A stretch of 64,000 nt of DNA. Source: Lytechinus variegatus (lineage: Eukaryota; Echinodermata; Echinoidea; Temnopleuroida; Toxopneustidae). Below the pieces are notes generated by a model that was not told the origin of the DNA, searched no databases, and worked only from the letters and a program-made list of their open reading frames with translations. This document shows positions 10,801 through 22,418 of the stretch, piece by piece. The position numbers were made by a program, and so were the translations under genes. Each line of letters begins with the position of its first letter. Positions within the stretch are counted from its first letter, which is position 1. The stretch covers positions 73,677,856 through 73,741,855 of the forward strand of contig NC_054740.1 of NCBI RefSeq assembly GCF_018143015.1, written 5' to 3'.

Positions 10801-13800
10801 TGTGTCAAGATTTGTCTTGTGATTTATTTATCAAATGCAAAATGGATTGTTTTCTCAACTCAACTTTCGTTGCAAGGCAAGGGATTTTAAATCACGAAAA
10901 TGTCAAATGAATGTTGATTGCCTGTGTCATATTGTTTCTTTTGATTTTATTTCATGAATTATACCTATCCTCACCTGAACTATCATTAATCAGAAGATAG
11001 AAAATAGAGGCCAAAAAAATCATTAATTAGAAGGAAAATTGTCAATTATTTGTCATGTGTCATACTATCCTTTATATTTATTGAAACTTAATTTGAACAT
11101 CAATAATTTGATAACTTGTCAGAAGTATTTTTTTTTCTATTTCTTACCAGCAGTAAGCTCAATATTATTTCCTTTTCTATATTTATATACAAAAGATGTG
11201 AAGTAGGGTCTAGACATGTGTTGCATGATTATGTTACTGGTTTGTAATGATTCTGACTACTTCTTTAAGTTTTTTAGGGAAAGTTTGTATAGAATATATT
11301 CCTTTATTCATTGCTTTCAGGTGGCTCTCATGAGTTGTATGAGCTTTCAGCAAATCCTGTGAGAAGTAATAGGTTAAGAGCAACCTTCCCTTGTCTCAAA
11401 CCATGTCACAGACAGATAGTTGTGTTATGCAATACCCCTTTCTCTGATTGATGATGCCCCTGGGCAATTTAAGGAGTATTATACCCCTTTCATAAACCCA
11501 ATTATGCGGCTAATAGCAGCATAATTTGGTCGTAAAATCGGAGGAGGACCAGAGTTATCCGCATTATTTTGATGCTGCTATTATCCGCATAATAGCAGCA
11601 TCGGGACCAGATTTTGACTTTATGAACGCATTTCGAAAGTAATGCGGATAATTGCCATGGTGCGGTCACAAGGTCACCCTTTTCCAACGCAACCGCATTG
11701 GAGGGGGTGTGTGCGGTTGCCATGATGATTATCCGCCTTTTTCAGGACGGGCGCTCGTAAAAAATAGTGCAGATTTTTTTCGGAGTTTGTGAACGCAATT
11801 TTTATTGAATTATCCGCATTACTCTTAGGCGGCTAATTGGAGGAGAGGTTTATGAAAGGGGTATTAGAGTCATCAGTTTGTTTAGCTATGGTCTGCTTCA
11901 AGCAGGGTGTTGAGTTAAATCAAGTTGAGATGGCCTTTCACCCTTATCAGATAATCCAGGCTAGCAAGAAGTTTTCTGTAGATAATAATAAAAAAAAAAC
12001 TTGATCAGAGGCATCCATTTAGTCACCAACTCAATTTCATCTTGACTTCTGTTTTAATGTGCAAATTAAATCATGTGTCAATCAATTTAATGTGTCAATT
12101 ATTAATAATGATGCTGATGATGAGTTAATGAAAATGATGATGATAAAAATTATTAAATGAATTATGATAATGACTGGTAATGATGATAGCTTGATTATCA
12201 TAATGGGGATATTTCTTTTAAAAATAGAGTTCTATTGTGTCATGTTAATATCGGTCTAGGCTCTGCACTTTACCATTATGACGTACTTGCAAGTGCTCGG
12301 ATCCAGCGTTGTCTTTATTATGACGTATATTGTTGGTGCGCGGATCCTTATGAAGCGTATCTCTTTATACGCATCCTAAAATGCCTGGATGTGAGACCAG
12401 GGAAAATACAAAGGTATATTTTGTGTCGTCTCTGCATGCAAAGTAAATACGCGCATTGAGACCAAGGAAAATGCAAACAATATACCTACCCTTCCCGATA
12501 TTCAGAAAATGTAGGGCAATAGGTTTTGTAAATGACCAGCTCAGATGTCTGATTATTGTTACAAATAGACCAGGTGGTGGTGGAAAATGTGGGCATTGGG
12601 CCATATTGGTCTAAACAAAAACAAAGCCTGGATCCACCATTCCACAGATGGTTTTACTGTAAAGTCTGTATTAATGAAGGGGAAAACAATTAGCCTGCAG
12701 TTGAATTATTGTTTGTTTGTTTTTTAACAGAGGAATCCTGCTGTCATTCGAGGGTTAGACATCGGCCCATGTGTTGAGAAATGGACAGCTGAATACCTTG
12801 CTTCACAAGGGGGTGATACAGAGGTCAAGATTCATGTTAGTCCTTCATCCAAGATGGACTTTATAAACAAGAATTATGCCTATAGGTAATGTATCAATGA
12901 TCCAATGATTCATGAATTGTCCTCTTTTTATGTGATAGATCATTTTCTTTCACATCTATACTACTACATTTCTACAGATATGTATGTAATGTTATCATTT
13001 ATAATGTAATGTTATCAAAGCCGGGGTAATAATAATAACAACGCGCCTCGGAATAGAATATTTCTAGATAGATGGCGCTGTATAAATGCCTATTACTATT
13101 ATTATTATTATCATTTACCAGTAATTGGCGATTGAGAGTTTAGAGATCCTTTTTTTATCAAATTACAATTCATGCTTTCAAATGAATAAATGAAGAGAGT
13201 ATTGACTTTAGGGAAAGTTTTTATTTATTATTAAGGAATTTCACTGTTGTACTTTTTCCAGTCAATCGATTGCTTTTGTGTTTAATCTCCAGCCAAATTC
13301 TATAATTTCTAGAGGAGCATGAAGTCCATTTTGAACAATGTATGTTTGATTGGCAGTTTTCTCTCTCTCTCTATCTCCCTCTCTGTCTTCCTACATCACC
13401 TTGAGCATTTTTACCAAAATGGAAATAGTGCTATTAAGATATCATTTATTAGCATTGTCTTGTATTCTGATACAGAGATTACAGACTGTTAGAAATGTTG
13501 GATAACTAGAGTTAGATTGAAACTTTTTCCCATTATTTACATGTACGTATGTATACTAAATTAGCTACTGTAGTGCAGCAGTAACGTTAATGAAATTGTT
13601 CCATTTTTAATTTATCCTAACATTCATAAATCCAGGAGTCTCCCCTTCTCTGAGCTTATCCATCGATGCGCAAAAGAAGTTCAAGAGGATTTCTTTTTTG
13701 AAAAGGTAAGACATTATTTAGAATTGTCATTCTAGAATTAAATTCCATTCAAATGTAAACTTGTATACTGGCTTTCATGCATTTGTTAATTTGGTGTCTA

Positions 13801-16800
13801 AAGTGAAAATGAGACAAGGGAGAGGTAATTCAGCCACTCAAGTTTTTCACCATTCATCTTGTGAATTCCACCAAGTCTTTTTATGCACATAGTCCTTTCA
13901 GTAAACTACAATCTACATGTAGATTCATTGTCAAGAATCTTATTTAATCTTTGATTCATGCTTAATAATTTGAAACATCTTTCAATATTTCTCATTTTCA
14001 TTTGATTTTTTTTTAAGTTCTGTGTTGTTGTTCTTTTACATCATGAGTTAAAAATATAAATGGATCATTTTTTCCTATCTAATTACATGGGCATATAGTA
14101 TTCCATTCTTTAAGTGAATATGAATGTAAAAATTCAATATTCTTTGTTATTTATTTCTTTGAACAGAATGAGCTTTATTATCTGCGATCACTTGGTGAGG
14201 ACCCTCGGAAGGTAAATCTAATTCGTAGTGCTTTTGTCTTCAAAAGAATTCACTTGTTCATTCTTCTTTAACAGGATAAAGAGGATATTAATTTAAAGAA
14301 GACATATGGAGCCGAGATCAACAATAAAATTTGTAAAAATTAACATGAATTATTTCATGATTTTGTTTGATTATATTCCTATTACCATCTTTCATTATAT
14401 TGGAAGTGAATTGTGTGGCCATTAATAATATGGTTTGAACCTGTTTGATTTGTTAATATCCATAACATTAACATAAAACAAATAATTTGTAATCTGCATT
14501 TATATTAAGATCTGGGAGTTGTTGGTCACTGAAAGTTGATGCAGTGTGCAGTTGTTTGTGTTCACACTTGCTTGGATGTGGGGCGGAAAGATGGTTGAGT
14601 CGTGATTTTCATAAATGGTGACCTTTTCTGAGAATGACCAAACGAGGAAATACAATTTATGTGTGCTGTTTATCGGCTTGTCATTATTTTAAAGAGAGTA
14701 GGTTGTTTAATAATAATAAAAACGCAGTTCTTTCATAGCACATATCACATTATGTCATAACTTTCGTATGCGCTTCCAAAGGACTTATATTATTACCCTG
14801 GCCTTCATATTTACAGGGAATAGCAGATGTGAAGGCTCAGTTTCCATCGTTAGCAGGTGACCTCGAAATACCAGAATTCTTTAACCAAGAGCAGTTTTTC
14901 TCGAGTGTCTTTCGTGTAGGGTCAGCAAATTTGCAGTTGTGGACACACTATGATGTAAGTTTTATTATTCATTCAATTTTTTTTATAGATGTAAAGAAGA
15001 ATTTCTACATTTAATCATTGAAAAAAAAATTCCTTTTTGTGTAAGGGTATGAACCCTACACAAAGGCCAATACAAGATAATGAAAATGAAAATCCATATT
15101 TTATTGTTCAAAATAGAAGTACTCTGAAAATAAATTTTGCCCAAGTGATTGTTGGCCCAGTAGCCATTGTGTAGCAACAGATTTTCCCAGTACATGTGGT
15201 TTATTAATTTTGCATCCTTGTCTTTGATTTCTTTTTTGTAGAGAGAGAGAGAGAGGGGGGGAATTTTTCAGCACACATTTCGTACTGGAACTCCTAAATT
15301 CTCAGATATTGTACACAATATCCATAAGTCCAACCTTCCCAAAGGTTTAGGCCCAATATACATTCACTCACATCAATATTTTTCTTCATGTTCATGTTTT
15401 TGAAGGTCATGGACAATATATTGATACAAGTCCGAGGTCATAAGCGTGTGATTCTATTCAGTCCAGAGGATGCCAATCATCTCTACCTTACAGGTAACAT
15501 GCTTTGATATACTTCATAACTCATCTTTGCTTTATGAGACCCGGGACTGCTTGATCCTTATATAAGGTTGTTTGGTCACTCATAAAATAAATGTTTTTTT
15601 AGAAAAAGTTGATGTGAATAACAGTTCCAAACTGAAAATCTTTTGTTTATTTTATTTCAAATTATGATTAGAACATGTATGTTTTGGCAGTTCATTTGAA
15701 AAGGCTTTTTTTTGTTCTCGCAATAACTAAAACAAATAACATATTTGTACATGAATTATATGTACGAAAATTGCTCATACAGTACTTCTGATGAATGAAG
15801 AACGTTTGACGGTCAACTCCAAACTAGGCTCACTTGCATATGATATTGATGATAATGTATGATTTATTTGGGGGGTCACCAAGTCAAAAGTTATAACCTT
15901 GAACCTTGAAAAGTCCTCCCTTTTAATTACTAAAAAGCCATCTTAAAATAAACACATTGATATGTCAGTGTGAGGTACCACAGTGAAGTAAATTGAAACT
16001 CTCTAATACACAGTGTTAAGGGATTGTGAACCATCAATTAACCTTTGCCCCTTAAAGGCCACCTCACACCGCATGATTGGTCCACGATCTGATTTTGGAA
16101 CAAATCTCATTTGTTAATTTTCTGAAAATGTGAATGAAAATTATCTTTTTATTGGACGTTAAAATTAACTGAAAGAATACTAATATAACAATTTTGGGTG
16201 ATTGCAAGCCTTTATTTGGGAGTAAAGGCCAAATTAGTTTCAAATTGTAGCTGATCGTACGATTGCTATGACGTTATTACGGCAAATTATTAAATGTGCT
16301 TTTATTCTATTAAGGATAATGAGCATAGTCGGAGATTTGAACAGAAGGTATTTGTATGATGATGTAGAATTTTTTGAAATGTGTAATATATCTCAGAGCT
16401 TGCATGTTTAAAGGTATATCCATCTTGTTGAATTGATTTTACTTTGCGTTTCTTTTGTAGGTGATAAATCTGCTGTAATGGACCTTGATAACCCAGACTT
16501 TGATAATTATCCATCCCTCAAATTGGCCACACCATATCATTGTCTCCTAGAACCAGGGGATGTGCTTTTTATACCAGGTGAGACATGTCATATTATTAAC
16601 TTTTTTAGCTCCATAATCCCTACTATTATTTGGAATTCTCAAACCATTCCTTTAGCCATTGGTCTAATATTTTAGAAAAAAATTATGTTACCAAGAAAAA
16701 GAGACTCAGAGTTACCCCCCCCCTTTCCTGGACTTCTTTACCATGCCAACTTTTTTGCAGGAAGCACCAAATTAGTTGGAGTATGCATACTTAATATGTT

Positions 16801-19800
16801 TTAACTTTGCAACTATACACCAGTTTATACTGTATGATCACTTAAATATTTGTTTATAGAGTTCTACAAATTTCTGCAAGCGATTATTAAAAACAAAAAT
16901 CTTAATCAATTTATCAAAGGTCAAAAGATTATTATCTTGTTCATTGAACCATATTACAGAGCAATTATTGGATTTTACTTTGTCACCAAAGTCATATAGT
17001 GGCTTTGCTTTAATTTAAAATGAGACTCAAATAGTCCTAGATGTAACAAATCAGAAAATGAATGTTCCCAGCAATAGAAATTTAATAGAATAATATTCCT
17101 AGTGACTTTTTGACCATGCCCACATTTTCAGCTGGAAGCAGAAAATGAAGAGTAGATACACCTTGATATGACTACTTTTATTTGGCAATTCCTCTCCACT
17201 ATTTTCTGCATGCAAACTTCTCTGCTAAGACTCCCCTAACATGGAGAATGCTTCCTGAATTGATTTATATCTGTTTGAATGACTTTCAACCCCTTCACGT
17301 TACCCTTCCTTTTGAAGGCACTGGTACTGTCGTACCCATATCGCACATATGGTAGCCAAGCAAAGGAGAACAAAGAACAAGCATGGAAGACATGCCCAGC
17401 TTGGTCACATCTATGTAGCATCATTTTGTTGCCCTTTCCAGTTTTAAAAAGGTTTTAAAGTCCATCCAGTGATCCAGCATAGTAAAGCTAGAGGAAAAAT
17501 ATGATTGATGATGTAACAAGTCTCTTGATGCAGTCCATAGAAGACTGGTAGTGTCTCAAATGGTATTTCTTCATCCCAGAAAACAAGCCAAAACTAATCT
17601 CTAAAGGGCTTCAGAACTTTGTGGCAGTTCCTAGTGATCGGGCTTAATTCTTGGCTGGAATGGCTCCCATCAAAGATCCAGATGTTGTAAGAAAAGCTTC
17701 CGTCAAATTTTCAGTGAACCCTTTTCCATCGATCTTCCCCAACAGCCACAGACTAAATGGAAGTACCAGTCATGGTGTTGTGTTTCTCACATCGATGTGT
17801 ATTATTTCACAACAGCGGAAATGCCATGCACATGCCCAACTTCTCGGAATCCACTTTTTAGTACCTGAGGCATTTCTGAATGACTGGATATTGGTAATTA
17901 GATGAGGTATGATTGGATAATACTCAGTGGGTTTTAGCTCCGCAGTGGTGATTCGTGTAAGTGAAACATATCCTCCCCAGTCTGGTAATTTTTGTCTCAC
18001 CTGCGAAGCAAAGTGAGACTATAGGCGCCGCTTTTCCGACGGCGGCGGCGGCGGCGTCAACATCAAATCTTAACCTGAGGTTAAGTTTTTGAAATGACAT
18101 CATAACTTAGAAAGTATATGGACCTAGTTAATAAAACTTGGCCATAAGGTTAATCAAGTATTACTGAACATCCTATTAGAGTTTCATGTCACATGACCAA
18201 GGTCAAAGGTCATTTAGGGTCAATGAACTTAGACCATGTTGGAGGAATCAACATCAAAATCTTAACCTGAGGTTAAGTTTTTGAAATGTCATCATAACTT
18301 AGAGAATATATGGACCTCGTTCATGAAACTTGGACATAAGGTTAATCAAGTATCACTGAACATCCTGCATGATTTTCACGTCACATGACCAAGGTCAAAG
18401 GTCATTTAGGGTCAATGAACTTTGGCCGAATTGGAGATATCTGTTGAATTCCCATCATAACTTTGAAAGTTGATGGATCTGATTCATGAAACTTGGACAT
18501 AATAGTAATCAAGCATCACTGAAAATTTTGTGTAAGTTTCAGGTCTCATGATTAAGGTCAAAGGTCATTTAGGGTCAATGAACTTTGGCCGAATCGGGGG
18601 TATCTGTTGAATTACCATCATAACTTTGAAAGTTTATTGGTCTAGTTCATTAAACTTGGACATTAGAGTAATCAAGTATCACTGAACATCCTGTGCGCGT
18701 TTCAGGTCACATGACCAAGGTCAAAGGTCAATGAACTTTGGCCGAATTGGGTGTATCTGTTGAATTACCATCATAACTTTGAAAGTTTATGGATCTGATT
18801 CATGAAACTTGTACATAAGAGTAATCAAGTATCACTGAATATCCTGTTCGAGTTTCAGGTCACATGATCAAGGTCAAAGGTCATGTAAGGTCAATGAACT
18901 TTGGCCATGTTGGGGTTTTTTGTTGAATAACCATCATATCTCTGTAAGTTTATTGGTCTAGTTCATAAAAAGTGGACATAAGAGTAACCATGTATCACTG
19001 AACATCTTGTGCGAGTTAGAGTAGTATTCAAAGTCAGCACTGCTGCTATATTGAACCGCGTGATGCAGGTGAGACGGCCAGAGGCATTCCACTTGTTGTT
19101 GTCTAACAGCACTGTCCAATAGCACAATGATCCAAAGGAGCTTCTCTATTTCTCTTGCAAGTACTCTTTCATCATCATCAAAGAATTTTTTGAGGACCTT
19201 GAACTTTGGTGACATGCGTTTCCCATGGTACATTCTGGAAGATTTTTTTCGGTGTCCAAGGTCAATGAGCTCTCTCTCGTTCTCATCATGGTCTGCATGA
19301 CTGGTTTTGTTCTTCTGATACTTTCACCTTGATTTTGGAAACTGAAACATGATTCCACGTACTCAATGGATGCTTCCAGCTCCGTTTAGATCATTCACAA
19401 ATGTTTCAAAATGATCAAAGTCTGAGTGAATCACTGCAGGACACGATGGACGTCAAATGATACTAAGAAGTAGCAAGTTTGAAGCACTCAACAGCTGCTT
19501 ATACTGCCAATGCTGTTTCAAATTCAAGAAGAAATTAATAGTCCTTGCAATGTCCTAGTTGATTGAGGATAAGTATTAGCTCAGCACTGCGGAATAGATT
19601 CCTCAATGCCTTGACAAGGACAGGGTTCTTCAGTCTCTGAAACATCATTAAGACGGTTCACATTAGCCGTATATTTTTAGTAGCATGCATGATGATAACC
19701 ATTCATTTGCAAAGTTCAAGCGGTTATGACTACCTAATTTCATTTTCTCCTCCCAGGCCCAGTTGCACAAAAAATCCATGGGGTAGTTTCCATCAAATTT

Positions 19801-22418
19801 CTGTTGCTGGTATCATTAATTTTCTGATTTGTTACATCTAGGACTATATGAAACTCGTTTTCAATTAAAACAAAATCTGTTATATGACATCAGATTAGAT
19901 AAATCCTATCATTCTCTGTATTATAGTTAAATTTACAAATCTTTTGACCTTTGATGAAAATTTATTAATATATTTTTATAAAATAAACTCTTGCAGAAGT
20001 TTGTAGAACCTAATTAAACTATATTTGAGTGATTATACATTACATGTATAGGATATATTGGTGTATTAGTTAACAAATTCAAGTATGCATACTCCTAATT
20101 TAGACTATTCAGTGTTTCTCGCAAAAAAATAAGTATGTTGGTCTAGTTCATAAAACCTGGACATAAGAGTAATCAAGTATCACTGAACATCCTGTGCGCA
20201 TTTCAGATCACATGACCAAGGTCAAAGGTCGATGAACTTTGGCTGAATTGGGTGTATCTGTGGAATTACCATCATAACTTTGAAAGTTTATGGATCTGAT
20301 TCATGAAACTTGGACATAAGAGTAATCAAGTATCACTGAACATCCTGTGCGAGTTTCAGGTCACATGATCAAGGTCAAAGGTCATGTAAGGTCAATGAAC
20401 TTTGGCCATGTTGGGTTTTTTTGTTGAATAACCATCATATCTCTGTAAGTTTATTGGTCTAGTTCATAAAAAGTGGACATAAGAGTAACCATGTATCACT
20501 GAACATCTTGTGCGAGTTAGAGTAGTTTTCAAAGTCAGCACTGCTGCTATATTGAACCGCGTGATGCAGGTGAGACGGCCAGAGGCATTCCACTTGTTAC
20601 TTCTTCCATTTTGTAAAACTGTATGAGGTTCACCAAACTTCTACACAGAATTACAAAGAAATATTTTTTCTTCTTCATTTGGTGATCAATTTCAATATTG
20701 TTTGCTTGATTAGCTCGAGGTGGTGATACAAATTTTCAACATAGAATTTTGAAACTCATTCAATATGCTAATTTATTCATATATTTTCAAAACTCACAAA
20801 AATTACTTGTTGATTGACTTTGGTTATTTTTGTTCCATCTGAGAGCTACATTAGGCAACCGAGTAGCCAGGATGTCATTTTTGAGGGGGCGGTAAATGCA
20901 CGCAAAGTGTGTGAATACTCACAGAGCGCGTGAAGCGCGCTCCCCAGGGGATGGGTGCAGGTGAAGCTTTTGGTGTTTCATGAATTGAAATGAAAAGGAG
21001 CTGTCTCTCTTGTCTTTAGTACCTATATCAGCTCCAATTCAGTTGACTATATTGTGATTTTGAACCTTGTTTTCAAAAGTGATTGTGAACGCACAAAAAA
21101 GGAATACAATGGAGGAAATTAAAATGATAATAACTCCGCGCGCTTAAGCGTTTTATCAATTTTTTTTGCCATGAAAAGGGTCCCGAGAAAAGGGTATTCT
21201 CAAAGATACCTTGAATACTTCCCTTGGAAAGATCAGATTTGATTACAAACAATTTAGCGACAGTGCATACTCGCAAAACAGAGAAGAAGTGTTGAAATTA
21301 TGGTTGTTTAGTATGAGCTGAAAAGCGGGAAAAGTTGACTTTATGGAGGTGACGGCAGATTGAAGATTGATATGAAGACCTGACCAGAAGTTGCACGATC
21401 AATTAAAAAAAAGAAGATAACTTCTTATACTAATGTATACATTTGAACTTTAACTGGCAAGAAACACATATAGCTGAGGTGGAAGAACAGGGTTAGAGAA
21501 GGGATGGGGAAAACAATGGAGAACTTAAATATCATTTAACCGCGTGCAGCGCGGAAGCAAAATTCATGTATAAATTTAGAGCAAGAGTGAGGAGTTTCTC
21601 TTTTGAAAAAAAATAAGAAGAAAAAACAACAAAAAGATACCTTTCTTCTCTTCCCTTTTCCTTTCCTCCTCTCTTTTTCCCCTTCTTTTTTTTGGGGGGC
21701 GACCGCCCCCACCGCCCCCCCCCCCCCCTGGCTACGCGCCTGACATTGGGTTCAACAAGGTTCTACACAGAGTTAAGAAACTTGACTAGATAATTATTAA
21801 TACTTAATTCATATGAAATTTATTCATGGATCACAAAAATGCTTCTATGTCATTTCTTCATCAATTTCAATTCTATATCCTCAATTTATGTCACCAATAT
21901 AATTCACTACAGTGCCAACTGGGCTGAAATTAAAATTGTGTATTATTTTTTTGCGAGATGCCGGATGAGCTCCACATCATTGATGTGCTAGTTTTTTATT
22001 TCTTACTTACTTATTATTCCATGTTTCTGTGATATTTTGAATCCGCAAGCATACTGCTATGTTTTGTCCCTAAGATTATGATGATTTAAATATTCTTGTA
22101 CAAATGCAAAAAGTGTAGCTGCCATAGATATATCATTATTTGTTGTTTGTTATTGCAGCTCTGTGGTTCCACAATGTGGTTTCCTTAGACTTCAGTGTAG
22201 CTGTCAACGTCTTCTGGCGACATCTTGATATCAGTTGCTATGACAACAAAGACACTTACGGCAACAAAGACCCCGTTGCGGCCAGCAAGGCTTTGCAGAT
22301 AGTTCAAAGAGCTATAAAATCTCTGGAAGGTCTTCCTGATGAATACAGGGACTTTTACGGACGCAGGCTTGTGCGAGAGATAGAGAAGAAGACATACGCA
22401 GTAGAAGATAAGAGATGA
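7849..22418 (+). CDS. tyw5: tRNA wybutosine-synthesizing protein 5 (JmjC tRNA hydroxylase)
   Basis: An Fe(II)/2-oxoglutarate dioxygenase that hydroxylates wybutosine precursors at position 37 of tRNA-Phe. Exons: 7849-7938, 12731-12885, 13636-13705, 14167-14211, 14817-14954, 15406-15493, 16461-16577 and 22159-22418. All junctions are GT-AG and in phase, giving 320 aa (human about 315). Near-collinear family motifs are visible: [62 protein letters not shown] and EYRDFY. The metal triad is intact at H164, D166 and H239, and K179 occupies the 2-oxoglutarate-binding position. The start is fixed by an in-frame TAA nine bases upstream and by phase-0 splicing into exon 2. The last intron (5.6 kb) is swollen by transposons. 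An AATAAA lies at 22569-22574. The gene looks intact; weakest point is exon 1, where the family is least conserved. Confidence 0.96.
8095..8882 (-). repeat. Right arm of the inverted repeat, with internal duplications
   Basis: 8327-8792 is the reverse complement of 3220-3692. The part at 8095-8320 is a second, diverged partial copy of the same arm ('GTGGCAAAATAAT.GTGGCAATGTTTGG' occurs near 8140 and 8355). The outer end is duplicated in tandem too: the CCTACCTGTAGATTCCCCACA block occurs at about 8755 and 8845. It lies in tyw5 intron 1. Confidence 0.7.
9273..9343. other. Hairpin-forming inverted repeat
   Basis: CTTCGGTCTCTGT (9273-9285) is exactly mirrored by ACAGAGACCGAAG (9331-9343), with imperfect extension outward to GTACAG / CTGTAC. 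It could be a tiny MITE or a structured RNA segment inside tyw5 intron 1. Confidence 0.5.
10217..10510 (+). mobile_element. Decayed 3' end of a LINE retrotransposon
   Basis: One frame reads GERAF...HSLWNS, recalling the 'G.RAFS..aP.LWNSLP' tail of invertebrate LINE reverse transcriptases. It is followed by the common LINE 3' tail (GTGCCTTGAGCATC ... GAAAGTGCGCTATATTAAAT) and an ATT microsatellite. Frames are broken. It lies in tyw5 intron 1 on the sense strand. Similar tail-only fragments occur near 13020-13110 and 13390-13450. Confidence 0.6.
11487..11867. mobile_element. TIR element, non-coding
   Basis: The ends ATACCCCTTTCATAAACC and GGTTTATGAAAGGGGTAT are perfect inverted repeats of 18 bp. 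The interior has many inverted 'TTATCCGCATAAT'/'ATTATGCGG' words, so it is a foldable MITE. It lies in tyw5 intron 1. Confidence 0.8.
13020..13115 (+). repeat. LINE/SINE tail-like fragment with ATT microsatellite
   Basis: AGATGGCGCTGTATAAATGCC followed by (ATT)n matches the usual 3' tail of invertebrate CR1/L2-type elements and the SINEs that use them. Only the tail is visible. It lies in tyw5 intron 2. Confidence 0.45.
16762..20112 (-). mobile_element. DNA transposon with ~330-bp terminal inverted repeats and a decayed ORF
   Basis: 16762-17095 and about 19795-20112 are reverse complements of each other; shared words include GTATGCATACT, ATCAAAGGTCAAAAGATT and TAGTCCTAGATGTAACAAATC. Between them the minus strand has fragments resembling a transposon-borne ORF common in marine invertebrates: about 19100-19233 ([19 protein letters not shown]), 17770-18000 ([13 protein letters not shown]) and 17236-17424 ([18 protein letters not shown], compare the 'GCDTTSAF.GKGK' motif). 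The fragments are in different frames with stops, so the copy is dead. The superfamily is not assigned. It fills most of the last tyw5 intron and hosts the array at 17992-19097. Confidence 0.7.
17992..19097 (+). repeat. Nested repeat element with tandem ~160-190-bp units and DR1 sites
   Basis: It begins with GTCTCACCTGCGAAGC plus a GGC-rich segment and ends with GATGCAGGTGAGACGGCC, so the ends are short inverted repeats. The interior is a tandem array of units built on 'CATAACTT.GAAAGTT.ATGG', 'CATGAAACTTGGACATAA', 'CACTGAACATCCTG' and 'AAGGTCAAAGGTCA'. Five copies of AGGTCAAAGGTCA lie at 18200, 18392, 18555, 18718 and 18871. This is a repeat type known to be widespread in invertebrate genomes. 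Here it has landed inside the older TIR transposon. Confidence 0.8.
20132..20600 (+). repeat. Second, 5'-truncated copy of the DR1 tandem element
   Basis: It starts in the middle of a unit (TTGGTCTAGTTCATAAAA) right after the transposon TIR and runs to the same 3' end as the first copy (GCAGGTGAGACGGCC AGAGGCATTCCACTTGTT). It carries DR1 words at 20219 (last base changed) and 20372 (perfect). A shared 3' end with a variable 5' end could reflect truncation on insertion or unequal recombination. Confidence 0.75.
20870..21743. mobile_element. TIR-bounded repeat, probably MITE
   Basis: The left end GAGTAGCCAGG with a GGGGGCGGT block is mirrored by ACCGCCCCC and CCTGGCTACGCGC at the right. The interior holds purine-rich and pyrimidine-rich runs and no convincing ORF. 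It lies in the last tyw5 intron. Confidence 0.55.
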
